Source: Linnemannia schmuckeri
Taxonomy: Eukaryota > Mortierellomycota > Mortierellomycetes > Mortierellales > Mortierellaceae
NCBI GenBank assembly: GCA_029449235.1
Contig: JANATG010000001.1
Coordinates: forward strand, 2,356,001-2,420,000
Direction of reading: 5' to 3'
DNA length: 64,000 nucleotides
Part shown: piece by piece, positions 13,401 through 24,194 of the stretch
Position numbering within the stretch: position 1 is the stretch's first letter
Layout of the letters: every line of letters starts with the position of its first letter
Notes under the pieces: model-generated
Database searches by the model: none
The model's input: only the letters and a program-made list of their open reading frames with translations
Told to the model about the DNA's origin: nothing
Made by a program: the position numbers and the translations under genes

Positions 13401-14063
13401 GAGAAGGCGCTTTTGAAGAAGCAGGATTGCATTAATGCCGAGAAGGAAGCTGCCAAGTTGGCCAAGAAGAACGCCAAGGACCCCAATTTTAATGACAACA
13501 ATAACGACCAACACCCTAATACTAATCAACTCAGCAAGAACGCTCGTTCTGGAGCGAACCAGGATCAGCCGTACGACCTGACAATGATCCAGATCAATGT
13601 CGACGACCATTCCCAGGCCACGTCTCAGCGATCTGCTCAATCTCGATCGGTGCCTGCTCCGACACCGCTGCAGATTCAACAGCAGCTTTTAATGGCACAG
13701 CAGCACCAAAAGGATCGACTTGCCGCTGAGGCTGCTGCCAATGGCAGCACCGATCGCCTCCCTCTGCCGAATGACCCTTCGTTCCAGCACAGTCGCCGCA
13801 CGTCGTCCTACAATTACAACGGCCTTGATTTGAACACGCTGAAGGACAAGCCCGCGGCACTGCCACCGATACCCTCGCCCTCTCTCCCTTCTCTCCCATC
13901 CGAGTCTTCAGGATCCTCGTCGGTGGCTTCTCTCCATCAGTCAACGATCCCGCGACATGGTGTACCACCAAGAATTGTGACGACCGAAGAAGCCGTAGCC
14001 GCTGGTGCTGCAGCAGCCGCAGCGGCGGAAGCATCAACAGGAAACCAACAAGGAAACGCATAA
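7451..14063 (+). CDS. DNF1: Phospholipid-transporting P4-ATPase, Dnf1/Dnf2 type (flippase)
   Basis: Five exons, 7451-9562, 9694-9845, 9971-10115, 10283-12606 and 12704-14063, give 2030 residues with all phases consistent. Seen in order are the N-terminal P4 signature near residues 115-220, the actuator loop DGET at residues 375-378, the phosphorylation motif DKTGT with Asp819, the nucleotide-binding KGADNVIF, the hinge GDGANDV near 1497-1503 and the C-terminal membrane block. The sequence around the third and fourth exons (PISLYIS, LGQIEYVFSDKTGT, MEFKKC) resembles Dnf1/2 rather than Drs2, Neo1 or Dnf3. Such enzymes flip phosphatidylcholine and phosphatidylethanolamine across plasma and trans-Golgi membranes with a Cdc50-type partner. 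It is longer than yeast Dnf1 (about 1570) because of Ser/Gln-rich inserts in the actuator and nucleotide-binding regions and a disordered tail. The ATG has a good context (AGCCATGG). Confidence 0.95.
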
Positions 14064-14225
14064 AACTCTTCTGGGCTGCAGAAACGCTCAGGTTCGTCCC
14101 TCAATAGTCAATACCAGCCTCCTTCGCTCTCGCCCCTGAGTGGGGAGATCTACCCCCCCCCCGCTGCCGCTCCTGCTGCTGCTGCTACTGTTACGAGTGA
14201 CCAGGACCAAACACAACTCCAGTAA
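14064..14225 (+). other. In-frame open extension after the flippase stop codon
   Basis: Directly after the TAA at 14061-14063 the same frame stays open for 53 codons to a second TAA at 14223-14225. The hypothetical extension is rich in Ser, Pro, Ala and Gln, like the tail encoded before the stop. It could be a translated extension by readthrough, a recent nonsense change, an unannotated splice form removing the first TAA, or ordinary 3' UTR. An AATAAA-like signal follows near 14274. Confidence 0.45.
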
Positions 14226-14399
14226 TTTACTCCCTATATATTTTCTGTTACGACACGACCACCCCACTACCAAAAATAAATTCATACGCACGACCACCAT
14301 CATTTTCAATTTATTCGGAAAAGGAAAAGTTTTATTTATGGGACAGAATATCCATTTGCAAGATGTGATTGTTGTCAGAGTGATTGTAAGTGTAGGAGA
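14226..14399. other. Short convergent intergenic region
   Basis: This is the 3' flank shared by the flippase (plus strand) and the first MDR reductase (minus strand). It is AT-rich, with AATAAA-like sequences such as AAAATAAATT near 14273, and leaves under 200 bp for both transcript ends, so the two 3' UTRs probably overlap. Confidence 0.5.
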
Positions 14400-15721
14400 T
14401 TAAAGATCGGCGGCACCAGTGAGGACGCTGACTTTACCCTTGTAAACACCCCTCATGACATTCAAATAAGTCTCGACCACAACCTCCACTCCACCTTCAA
14501 CAACCGTCTCTGCATACTTGATCTCACCACTCTTGACAAGTGGAGTCATATCCTCACAAAACGCGCCCCACTGATCAAAGTTCTCGTAGACTGTGTAACC
14601 CTCAAAGCGTAACTGCTTCATCAAGATGTTGATCAGGTTCTTGGGAGCCGCGACGGATTGGCCCTGGTGGGCGGCAACAATCCCAACAGAGATGACTCGG
14701 CCGTGGGGGTTGAGCAGGTCCAGGACGATGTCGAGTGTATTGTCGAAGACTAAGTCGTAGTAGATGTCCAGGCCCTTGGGTCCCACGGCTTCTGTCAACG
14801 CGGAACGGCGGTCTTGGGTCTTGTAGTTGAAGGCGGCGTCGAATCCGAGCGCGTTCTTGAGGAAGGCGACCTTCTCGTCACTGCCAGCAGATCCAATGAC
14901 GCGGAGGCCCTTGCGCTTGGCGAGTTGACCTGCTACCTGTCCCAGTGTTCTACGAGATGGACGATCACAAAATGAGGAGGGAGAAATAAGGAAGAAACGA
15001 AGGTTAGTTTACGCGTTGCTTTGACTTGTGTACTTTGCGCCACTCGAAATGTTTATGTTAAACCAAGAATTCTTTACCCAGCAGCGCTAGAGATGTAGAT
15101 AGTCTCGCCGGCCTTCAAATCGGCAACGCGACGCAACGAATCCCAAACCGTGAAGCCTGAAGTACCCAGAACACCATTGTAGACAGAGATGGGGATCTCG
15201 GGGTCGAGATCCATAGGGACGACGAGGGCGAGGGCCGAGGAAGGAAGGGTGGTGTAAGTTTCCCAGGGGAGGTTCCCGAAGAATGTGGAGTTGACGGGGA
15301 AGTTGGGGTTGGCGGAGGAGAGGACTTTTGCGATTCCAAAACCGATGACGGGGGTTTGAGTGGCGCCGGCAGGAAACTCGTGGCGGATGTCTATTTGAGG
15401 GGGAGAGGTTGGGTGAACAAGCAAGGAATGTAGGGTGAACATTTAGTTTTTTTAGTCAATTCATTTTTGTTTTTGGTTTTTGGTTTTAAATCGTGTAACG
15501 AACATCAAAAAAGAGGAGGAAAGGGAGGAGGTATGTTATAGCTTACAAGGATCCAATGAGAAGATGACGTTCTTGACAAAGACGGATCCTTCCTCAAGGA
15601 CAGGCTTGGTCTCAGTGACGGTGACGGTATGGAAGTGATCCTTGTTGGGGGCGACGCCCTCGGGGATCTTAGAGATCAGGACGCGGGTATTGGAGTACTC
15701 GATAATGCTGGAGGCGGTCAT
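14400..15721 (-). CDS. NAD(P)H-dependent MDR reductase, PTGR/alkenal double-bond reductase type (copy 1)
   Basis: Three minus-strand exons, 15721-15547, 15390-15078 and 14949-14400, give 345 residues, the normal size for this family. The family marks are LDPY, formed across intron 1, and the dinucleotide-binding stretch SSAAG followed by TLGQVAGQLAKRKGLRVIG, formed across intron 2. No zinc-ligand cysteines are seen, which fits the zinc-independent branch of medium-chain dehydrogenases such as prostaglandin reductase and plant double-bond reductases. Such enzymes reduce alpha,beta-unsaturated aldehydes or ketones; the actual substrate is unknown. The start at MTAS matches the start of the neighbouring paralogue at 17773-19026, and intron positions are shared, so the pair arose by tandem duplication. 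Confidence 0.93.
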
Positions 15722-15876
15722 TTTTGAAGGTTTGGTTGGTTAGTTTGCGTTAAGATGTGCTGTGCTTTTGATTGTTTGCTTGTGCTGATGAGGGGAAAGA
15801 CGATGGTGAGTGAACGACATTTTATACTCCTTGTTTTTTCTCTCTTTCTTTGATCGCTTCTTTACAATCGATCGCC

Positions 15877-15887
15877 TCAGTGAAGAA
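15877..15887 (+). promoter_or_regulatory. TCAGTGAAGAA element, also upstream of the paralogue in inverted orientation
   Basis: The 11-mer TCAGTGAAGAA lies 156 bp upstream of the copy 1 ATG. Its exact reverse complement occurs at 19171-19181, 145 bp upstream of the copy 2 ATG. The similar distance suggests a shared control site, but the inverted orientation and short length mean chance cannot be excluded. Confidence 0.3.
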
Positions 15888-16200
15888 GCGAGCCATCATT
15901 ACAATCGAAAAATGACAGTGAGCAGCAAGCAGGAGAAGGAGGAGCCAGCACTCATACGTATCGATCTTTCTGGACTCAAGGGATACGACAACACGCGCAC
16001 ACCCTTATACGAACAAAAGAAAGGTCTCTTGCCATTGTTCCTCGATCTTCGATCTTCGATCTTCGAACTGATCGAGATAATATAACAAGATGTTGGTGGC
16101 GTAGACAGTTTGAAAACGGGGATCGAAGGAAGTGAGAGGATCGTACGAACGATATCAATCAGGGCAAAGATCTCGTAGAAACAAACAAGGATGAACACTA

Positions 16201-16281
16201 AATAAGGTAGAGATGGGCAACCGCCGATCGGCGCAGGGATGGGGTATGAATTGAAACGAGGAAGATGTGCTTCGTGCGTTG
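16201..16281 (-). promoter_or_regulatory. Upstream block shared with the paralogous reductase
   Basis: From AAGGTAG to TGCTTCGTGCGT (16268-16279) this stretch aligns with gaps to 19423-19498 upstream of copy 2, where the same elements recur in the same order: AAGGTAG, GGGATGG, a TGAAT segment and TGCTTCGTGCGT. The block lies roughly 480-560 bp upstream of the copy 1 ATG, against about 400-470 bp for copy 2. It is either a remnant of the duplication or a conserved control region. Confidence 0.45.
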
Positions 16282-17772
16282 TATGTATATGTGTTTTGAG
16301 GGCAGGGTGTATGAAGGGGAGATGGTGAGTGAATGGTGGGAAGTGAAGGGCTGTAGATTCGATTTGTCAGATATCTGAGACAGGAGCGAAGGAGAAATTC
16401 TCGATTGATTTTTTTAAGAGTATGCCCAACGCGTCACTGGCGATCGACAACTCTAAATTCAGCTCCCACGTTGTCCAACTACACCTTGGTTAGGATTGGA
16501 TACCCAAAAGAAATTATTGCACGCCACCAAAACAGCACCAACACCTTTGTCCAGCAGGCAGCACCAATCATCGCGAGTTACTGCTTGTCCGTCCCCTACT
16601 GTAATATACGGTAAAGTCACCGCATAGGATACCTATGATATCCCTGCTCTGCTGAAAAATATGGTCCCCTGTAGTCGCTCTTCCTCTCATCGTATGTTGT
16701 TACTTACAGAGTTCAATCCCAAATGAAGAGAGAGGCGTAAATGATATTGTGTGAATGCAGAGGGGGTGCTGCATGGCGTGGAAGGTAAGACAGATGGAGC
16801 AGTCTATATATTCTTTCTTAGTGCTTTTGAACAAGAAAAGGAGATAACGCAACGGTCGATTGAAACACTACGACATTTTTTTTTTATTTTTGGCAGCCGC
16901 CCGAGATTGGCTTGAAGTTGAAAGTGAAAATTATTGGAAACAAGTCGAGGCTTTGATAGGCATGTAGACAAAAAGACAGGCACAGCTGCTTTCTGCGCAA
17001 GCACCTTTATACACCGACTCATCGACGAAGAAAAAACGACACTGCTCAAACTAATCCACTCCTTCATATGCTGTTAGATACGAGCGTCCTTGTTTCCGCT
17101 GGTCGAATGTCCTGTACTTGCCAATTGTGCTTCGCGTCCTCACGCACTCGTATTTGATTCTGTAATTGCCCTCATATTGATTCTGTTGTCATCAGTACGC
17201 GATATAACTGAGCAAAGGGGATGTATACAACTTCTTCCTCCCTCTGCCCCTTGTCTTTTTTATCATCCGTGCCTTTCTCTTCTTCGACCTTGTCGGCATT
17301 CGTTTCTTGATTTATCCCCTCTTACTCACGCACATATTCACAAAAGTCATTTGCATTAACCCAGCTTGATTCCTCGAACATCAAGTTTCGGTCGCCCTAA
17401 GAACTTTCAGCTCCGTCAAGAAGGGTATCAGATTCAGCAGGACTCTTCTCTCTTGTCTTTTCTGTTATCCAATCATGCTCTTTGATTCCTCTAAGTGTGC
17501 TATACATCCTTGTCCATCGAAGTAAGCACCTGCTTGCTTCTTTTCTCTGTGCCAACGGGACGTGACTTGTCAAGCCTATTTCATTTTCGGGCGGGGTTGC
17601 TGTTCGTGCGCCAGAAAAATGCATTAGGAGAACGTTTCAGCGTAAAAGGTGCAAACTATTAATCAGAACCCGTAGAAAATAAAGTAAAAAAAAAAAAAAC
17701 GCGTCGAGGAGACGAAAATTCGTATTTATTATCTAAAACGTGAATAGACATGTTTTTTCTTGTGAGTACTGC

Positions 17773-19026
17773 TCAGAGATCGGCGATCTTGACGCTGACC
17801 TTGCCCTTGTATCCACCCTGCAAGAAACGACCATAGGTCTCGGCAACAATGTCCAACTCGCCTTCAATGACCGTCTCGGCAAACTTGATCTCACCGCTCT
17901 TGACCAAGGGGGTGACCTCCTTCCAGAACGGCTCCCATTGGTCAAAGTACTCATAGACCATGTAACCCTCGTAGCGGAGCTGCTTCATGAGGATGTTGAT
18001 CAAGTTCTTGGGCGCAGCGGGTTCCTGACCCTGGTGCAAGGCCAGGGTTCCGACAGAGATGATGCGGCCATGGGGGTTGAGGAGGTCGAGGGCAATGTCG
18101 ACGGTGTCGTCAAAGACCAAGTCGTAGTAGATATCGAGTCCCTGGGGTGCAGCCTCGGTCAATGCCTCGCGTCTGCCTTGAGTCTTGTAGTTGAAGGCGG
18201 CGTCGAAGCCGAGCTCATTCTTGAGGTAGGCGACCTTTTCGTCTGAACCAGCGGATCCGATGACGCGAAGTCCCTGACGCTTGGCAAGTTGTCCAGCTAG
18301 CAGACCCAAAGTACTATTTGTGGATAGATGTATACAAATACGAGATTAGAATGTGTTACTTTGATCCGCACACGTTGACCGTTTAAAACAACTGCATGAC
18401 CACGATGATTTACCCAGCGGCACTGGAGATGTAGATGGTCTCGCCTTTCTTCAAGTTTCCGAGGCGCTTCAATGAGTCCCAAACAGTGAATCCAGAGAGA
18501 CCAAGGACGCCGTTGTAGACGGAGAGAGGGAGGTCTTTGTCAAGTCCAGCATCCAAGTTGATCGACTCGCCGAGTCCCTGGTCCTGGGTCAAAACACTGT
18601 ACGACTCCCAGCGGACAGGTCCAAAGAAAGTGGAGCCGATAGGGAAGGCGGGGTTCTTGGAGTCGACGATCTTGCCAAGACCGAATCCTGCGACTGGCGA
18701 CTCTTCGTTTCCGCTCGAGAAGTCATACTTGATATCTATGTTGGATATGTTCCAAAAAAAGTAAAATATAAAAAAAGTGCCATTGTTAGTTCTTAATGCT
18801 TGTGTCACCTATGAATTGAAGGCAGGAAAATAATAAGAAACAAGATGACCGTACAAGGATCAAGGGATAGGATAGCGTTCTTGACAAAGATGGCTCCATC
18901 CTTAAGCTCAGGCTTGTCCTCGGTAACGGTGACAGTGCGGAAGTGGCTCTTGTTGGGAGCGACACCCTCAGGGATCTGGGAGACAAGGACGCGGGCGTTG
19001 CAGATTTGGCTGTTGGAGGCGGTCAT
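17773..19026 (-). CDS. NAD(P)H-dependent MDR reductase, PTGR/alkenal double-bond reductase type (copy 2)
   Basis: Three minus-strand exons, 19026-18855, 18735-18414 and 18313-17773, give 344 residues. Architecture and splice phases match the neighbouring copy at 14400-15721: LDPY across intron 1, SSAAG followed by TLGLLAGQLAKRQGLRVIG across intron 2, and the same C-terminal half with YDLVFDD and NILMKQLR. Divergence is concentrated in exon 2, where this copy has extra residues (SINLDAGLDKDLPLS). It is the upstream member of a co-directional tandem pair with about 2 kb between coding regions, so each copy probably has its own promoter. Role as for copy 1: reduction of activated double bonds, substrate unknown. 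Confidence 0.93.
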
Positions 19027-20445
19027 GGTTGAAGTGTTTTATTGTTGAGTTGGGGTTTTGCTGGTTGCTTTTGTTGTTGTTGTGTTGAGTTGTTGATAAT
19101 GAAGAAAAAAGTATTGACAAGGAACCCTTTTATACGAAAAAGAAGTTGCGATCAAAGACTAGTAAAGTCTTTCTTCACTGACGACCGCTCGCAGATATTT
19201 CCGTGAAAGAGTTATTCTTTACGATCGCAAGAGGCAAATGGTCCTACGTAACATGTTCGTGTCCACAATTGACATCAAGAATGAGAACAATTTTGGACTT
19301 TTGCTCACTACGTGTCCGATCTTCGATTCTAAGTCACCTTGTCAAGCCCAGCTCGATCCAGCTGTGCCCAAATAGTCGATAAGGATGCGATCCAGCGTGT
19401 CGGTTGACAGACATGTCATCCTAAAAAGGTAGCCATGCCCAGAGGGTTTCTGGGGATGGAGTGTGAATAAGGTAACAAGGTAAGTGCTTCGTGCGTCCTT
19501 GTTTTCGATCGGCCAATAGGATGTTACAGTCACACGCACAAAAAAATTAAAGGTACGTGTCTTCGATCACCGACCTTTTTTTGTTCCTGGTCGTTCCCGG
19601 ATGTTCCGCATGGTTCAATTGAGCACATTGACGATCAATCCATTTTTATTTCCCGATAACCATGGTGTCTTCTTTCTGTTGGTTGTACACGCGTGCATAC
19701 ATACATCCTTGATTTAATGTTGCTGGAGGGGCAGAGAGGCTGTCCTTGCCCTTTCTTTTTTTTTTGGTGACGAAATTTTAGGTGTCCCTTGCTTCGATCG
19801 ATCCCGCTCTGATGAACAAAAGCTGGTCCAACAAGGACCACAAAAAGGCATTCCTCTTACCCCTCTCTGCACTTCGTAGTCGTGTACGATAGTTTGACGC
19901 AAGATTTTGTGTTTGCTCTCGTCGACACTCGCGTTAAACCTAGGGTTATGTTATCGACCAGTTGCAGGGGAGGCATGCATTTTGAACCCATTCGTTCTTC
20001 GCTCGTCCATTCAAGCTAAGGACAAAAATAATGTTTTGTTGCCAAGATTTTTTTTCTTTTGCACAAGCATCAAATTCGGTCTGCACTATCGGCGTCTTCA
20101 ATCTTGTTTTCTTCTCAACATTGCTATTTCATTTCAAGAAAACGAAACCTGCGTTCTCATTCAGTAGACGAACCAAAGCCCATCCATTCAAATATAAAAC
20201 GCGTGACAAAGCGCGACATCTATCGGTGAGTTTTTATCATGGAGGCAAAGAATCAGCGCCTTACAGCTTGGTTTCTTTTTTTTGTGTGTGTTCAAAAGAG
20301 ACTTTTTCTTTGTTTGTGAAAAAGGTGATAAGGAAAGTGCGCGAAAACGTGAACTTGATGGAATACTTTTTTAATTTTTGCTTACTTGATGTGACTGATC
20401 GTAACTCCTTGAATTCGCTTCCCTTCGCTATGAAACAACTTAAAG
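19027..20445. other. Intergenic region upstream of MDR copy 2
   Basis: The first 500 bp hold the probable promoter of copy 2, including the inverted TCAGTGAAGAA element and the block shared with copy 1. The rest is the 3' flank of the LMBD1-like gene. There are GATC-rich patches near 19217 and 19793. No coding signal was recognised. Confidence 0.5.
19423..19498 (-). promoter_or_regulatory. Upstream block shared with MDR copy 1
   Basis: This is the counterpart of 16201-16281. AAGGTAG, GGGATGGAG, a TGAAT segment and TGCTTCGTGCGT (19485-19496) occur in the same order and orientation relative to the gene. Confidence 0.45.
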
Positions 20446-21893
20446 CTACCCACTATGAACAACCCCACCAGTATTCCTGACCGCTGCACCATAGGAAGGA
20501 GGAGGCCCTTGACCCCACACTCGCCCCTTTCCCCCGCCTTGCGGTTGCCTATGTCCATAAACATGCCCAGGTGATTGCCTCTGTTCACCACCATCACCAA
20601 GGTGATGTCCAGGGCCCGTACGAGGACTCATTAGCCCCCTCCGCCGAACTCTCCGTCTCGCATCCTCAGAACTCAACCCCCCGCTCAACAACCCCCTCGC
20701 CTCAGAATCTTCCAGATCCATCTCATCATCATCGTCGTCCCCTGCGCCCATTGGATCTTCTCCAAATCCGTACCAGCATCCATAGACAAAGTTGTACAGG
20801 AATGCGAGGAAGAAGAATGCTAGAAAGGCCCATTGCGCAGAATAGAATGCGACTCCAAGGATGGGTGATGCAGATAGGACTTGAAGGACGGTCTTGGAGG
20901 TCACTGTGGGTGTACAAAGATCCGGTGGTGCACCGACGTGGCAACGGATGATGAGTGCTGGTGCGCTCGAGCAGTCCAGGCTTCCTCCAATCGGAATCGT
21001 GTTATTGCACTATGAGACGAACACGAAACGGTCAAGAGACAGCATATAAGTTATATTGGACCAAAGCAACTTGAACGATAATAAACATGAACAATTTGAA
21101 ACGTTCGTAAAACGACAGAGAGAAACGCAACATACATATTTTTGACTGCCAAACATGGAGTACTCAGGAGCAACGGCCATAGTCAATGTATAGCTCAGGG
21201 CGGCAAGGCTGAGCATCCACAGCATGGTCGCCGCCAACAGTCCCTGGGGTTGAGTCGCTGCCCTCCTAAACTTGTACAAATGGACCCACAAGAACCGGAT
21301 CCCGAGGGATATGATACCCTTGGTCGTTGCCCAGAACATATACAAGATGATCATGACTATCACTGCGTAGTCCGCCGGGAAGTACTATGTATCCATGGAA
21401 TTGTGCAAGTTAGAGAATCTTAGTGATGCTCGAAAATTTTCCTATGACGAGGGTCTATGTGTGACAAGGCACAAAGGGAATCGACATAAAAGGGCAACTT
21501 ACGGGAGAAAGTCGAACGAGGACCATATTGAGTGGGTTGGGCAGATCCCGTCTAAAGATGAACCCACATGGCGCACCACAGAGGTCTCTATCCAGTTGTC
21601 CGACGCTAATCGAGAAAAACGACAAACGACACCAAAAGGCCTCGTTTAGAACCCACAATGATCATCATCATGCATCATATCCGAACGTTATGTTCCCTCA
21701 GCGAAAAAAGCAGTAGGATCAAAGGAAACTAGTTGCAACGGTGTGTTTACCTTGTAACGGTAATGGACCCGACGAGTAGCACTGTCAAAATAGATCCCGC
21801 TAGTCCCAGTAAGATCTAATTTTCCAGCGGTAAAGCACGCAAAGCCCGCATACATGCACAAAGATAGGCAAACAGACGGACCATTGGGAAAAC

Positions 21894-21928
<35 letters not shown>

Positions 21929-23876
21929 ACGCAAAAGCGAGAACGGGAAAAAGGGGACAAAAAAGAAATGGCATGGTCAACAACTCCGACTTTTTTCCAC
22001 ACAAACGTGGAAGCAGCCAACATGCATGCATGCACACACTCCACCATCAGGAAAAAAAAACCAGAACTTCACAAAATCGCACCAGCCGATCACAATTAGC
22101 CAAAGTTTCTTACCTGGAAGGGACGAATAATACACAAGCACTGGTGCCAGCAGCTATTCCGAATTCTCAACACCAACCTCAGTCGGTTCTCCAACAGTAA
22201 CTCTTCTTGTGCCAATTCGCTAATCAGATGACGGTTCCTATCTGACATCTGCAGACGCTGGCCCCCTCCTGCACCACCTGATGTGAGTGGGTACCGGTTC
22301 AGGATGGTGCTTTGTCGTGCCCGATTCAGATCTAGTTGGGCTTCCAGTTCTTCTACTCCTGCTGGAAGAGACTTGGCTCCTGCCAAAAGGTTGAGTGGCA
22401 AAAGAGAAAGTCCAGGTGCCTAAAGCAAATTGTTGAATAATGAGGATGAACATATTTGACTCATGAGTACAAAGGATGTGATAAGAAAGCATGACAGACA
22501 CTTCCTAAGGTCGAATTGGCTGATCACCAAACAATGAGCAGAAAAGCGTAAACGTACTGTGTAAAATATCAAGACAGTCATGCCCGCAAGAGCCAAGACT
22601 CCTGCCACAAACGCCAAAGGCTCCATACCCCCTACATTAGGAGATCAAAAGAAAAAAAAAGCATAGAAAGTTTAGCCACACCATACCAACTGGAGAAAAA
22701 AACATAGAAATAAAAATGTATGGCATCAAGCATGCCACGCCCATATACACAGGGATTCCAAGTGACATCCTTCCCATGGTCTTCTGTACTTACCAATTTT
22801 TCCCAACAGATCCTCCAACCAGTCCAACTCAGGACTGAACACGTTCCCATCACCTTTATCATCATCATGCTTGCCGTTGCCGTTTGGCTTCATTAAAAGA
22901 CCTGTCAGTAACAGGATGGCGGCGATGAGGATGAAGAAAAGGGTGTACTTGAAGGATGCCCAGAGACGTTGAAAGGTCGTCTGCCCTTCATCTGCGAGCT
23001 CCTCAAAGTAAAAGTAGGCCAGGGGGATCCAGAAGAAGCAAAACATTGCGATCAGGCCGTAAGCGACTACACATGTTTGTAAAATTGCAATCCCATGAAT
23101 AAAGGAGAATGAAAATGAAATAGGAAAGAAAAGGGGTGTGCGGAATATCCTATGATCAGTACCAGCTGATTTAAAGCATGTCCTCCATCGCATGCAAAAG
23201 TAGAGCAAAGCAAACGTCCACAGTAAAAAGGACTGAAAAATGTTCTAACAGGAACAGGAGAAGAGAGGGACCAGACAAGAGGCACACATACCAGCATAGG
23301 TCATCTGAACAGACTGTTGCATATCGGCAATAGCAGCATCCGTTGCCCAGTCGTGTCTCAATCCTGTCTTCGGGTCCATAATCCTCGAAACCATAAAAAT
23401 GTCTACTGGGAATAATGCTACTGTCGTCAAACAGAGCGTCAATGATAGAACCGTCACCAGCATCGCAAACGGTTCTCGGTCCTGTCTGTCGGAATAGTAC
23501 ACCGTGAAGAATATCGAGAACCCAAGTAATCCCTATACTCACATATTGAGACGAAGAGAGGCGATGTCAAAGCAAGATATATGATGGTTCGTTGTGTTCC
23601 TTTGTATGAAGAACAAGGAGAAACGTCTCTTTAATTGTAGTTGATGATAGTTCCTGGATCCTGACTTCATAAAAAAGTCTAAAACACGCGCGTTAGGGGA
23701 AAAGTTGTTGACAAACGCGTTTTTGTGCTTTGTGCTTGTAGTGCAATTGAAATGACAACAAAGAAAAAGAGCCCTTTTCAAGAGTAACGTTGTCGATGTC
23801 GACTTACGGCACCAATGAGTCCGTAGAGACCCCATGCTCCGAGGAATGGCAAGAGTGCATCCAGTGGTGTATTCAT
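20446..23876 (-). CDS. LMBD1: LMBD1-like lysosomal/vacuolar cobalamin exporter
   Basis: Nine minus-strand exons, 23876-23808, 23532-23292, 23066-22794, 22631-22558, 22419-22114, 21815-21751, 21605-21503, 21384-21136 and 21009-20446, give 647 residues with every phase consistent. Hydrophobic segments recur along the protein. Stretches typical of LMBD1 are FPVDIFMVSR followed by KTGLRHDWATD, IPLAYFYFEE with TTFQRLWASFKYT, NPLNMVLVRLSP with FPADYAVIV, and SLGIRFLWVHLYKFRRAATQPQ. LMBD1 works with ABCD4 to release vitamin B12 from lysosomes. The tail has an acidic stretch followed by SEARGLL, which fits an [DE]xxxL[LI] vacuolar sorting signal. Exons 4 and 6 are only 74 and 65 bp. Family assignment is firm; function in this fungus is inferred. 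Confidence 0.9.
21895..21925. repeat. 31-bp A-run (T-run on the sense strand) in an LMBD1 intron
   Basis: The run lies in intron 5 (21816-22113). On the transcribed strand it gives about 31 T residues roughly 80 nt before the acceptor, adding a very long pyrimidine tract. Its length is probably polymorphic. Confidence 0.9.
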
Positions 23877-24194
23877 CTCACTTTCTCCTGTGTTGTATGT
23901 ACGCAATGAGAATGAAAAGAAGAAGGAAGTGATGAATGAAAAAGACAAAGAGTTACTGACGGGAAAAGGAGAGTAAAGAAAAGAAGAGTGCCAAACAGAC
24001 ACGACACGCTAACTTGAGATGGATAAAAAAGAAGATAAAATACATTTGTGTGATGTTGCTGGGTATGTACGACAAAGGCTACAACTGTTGACTGCAGCTC
24101 GTTCTGCTTGGGTAAACAACTCGTTCTCCTTGTTACTCCTATTCCTCCTGGTCACTCCTACTACTGCTCCCTGTCTCCGTGTCCAATTGTCCAA
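23877..24194. other. Short spacer between the coiled-coil gene and the LMBD1-like gene
   Basis: This 318-bp gap must hold the 3' UTR of the coiled-coil gene and the promoter of the LMBD1-like gene, since both run on the minus strand. No specific sites were recognised. Confidence 0.4.

Larger units (their letters stand above)
15722..17772. other. Intergenic region between the two MDR reductases
   Basis: This stretch carries the upstream region of copy 1 and the 3' flank of copy 2. It holds a GATC-rich part, including three copies of CGATCTT at about 16042-16064, and a block at 16201-16281 that resembles sequence upstream of copy 2. The copy 2 3' flank has AATAAAG near 17679 followed by an A-run. 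I see no gene: the frames at 16405-16614 and 17397-17624 have no recognisable character. Confidence 0.55.
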
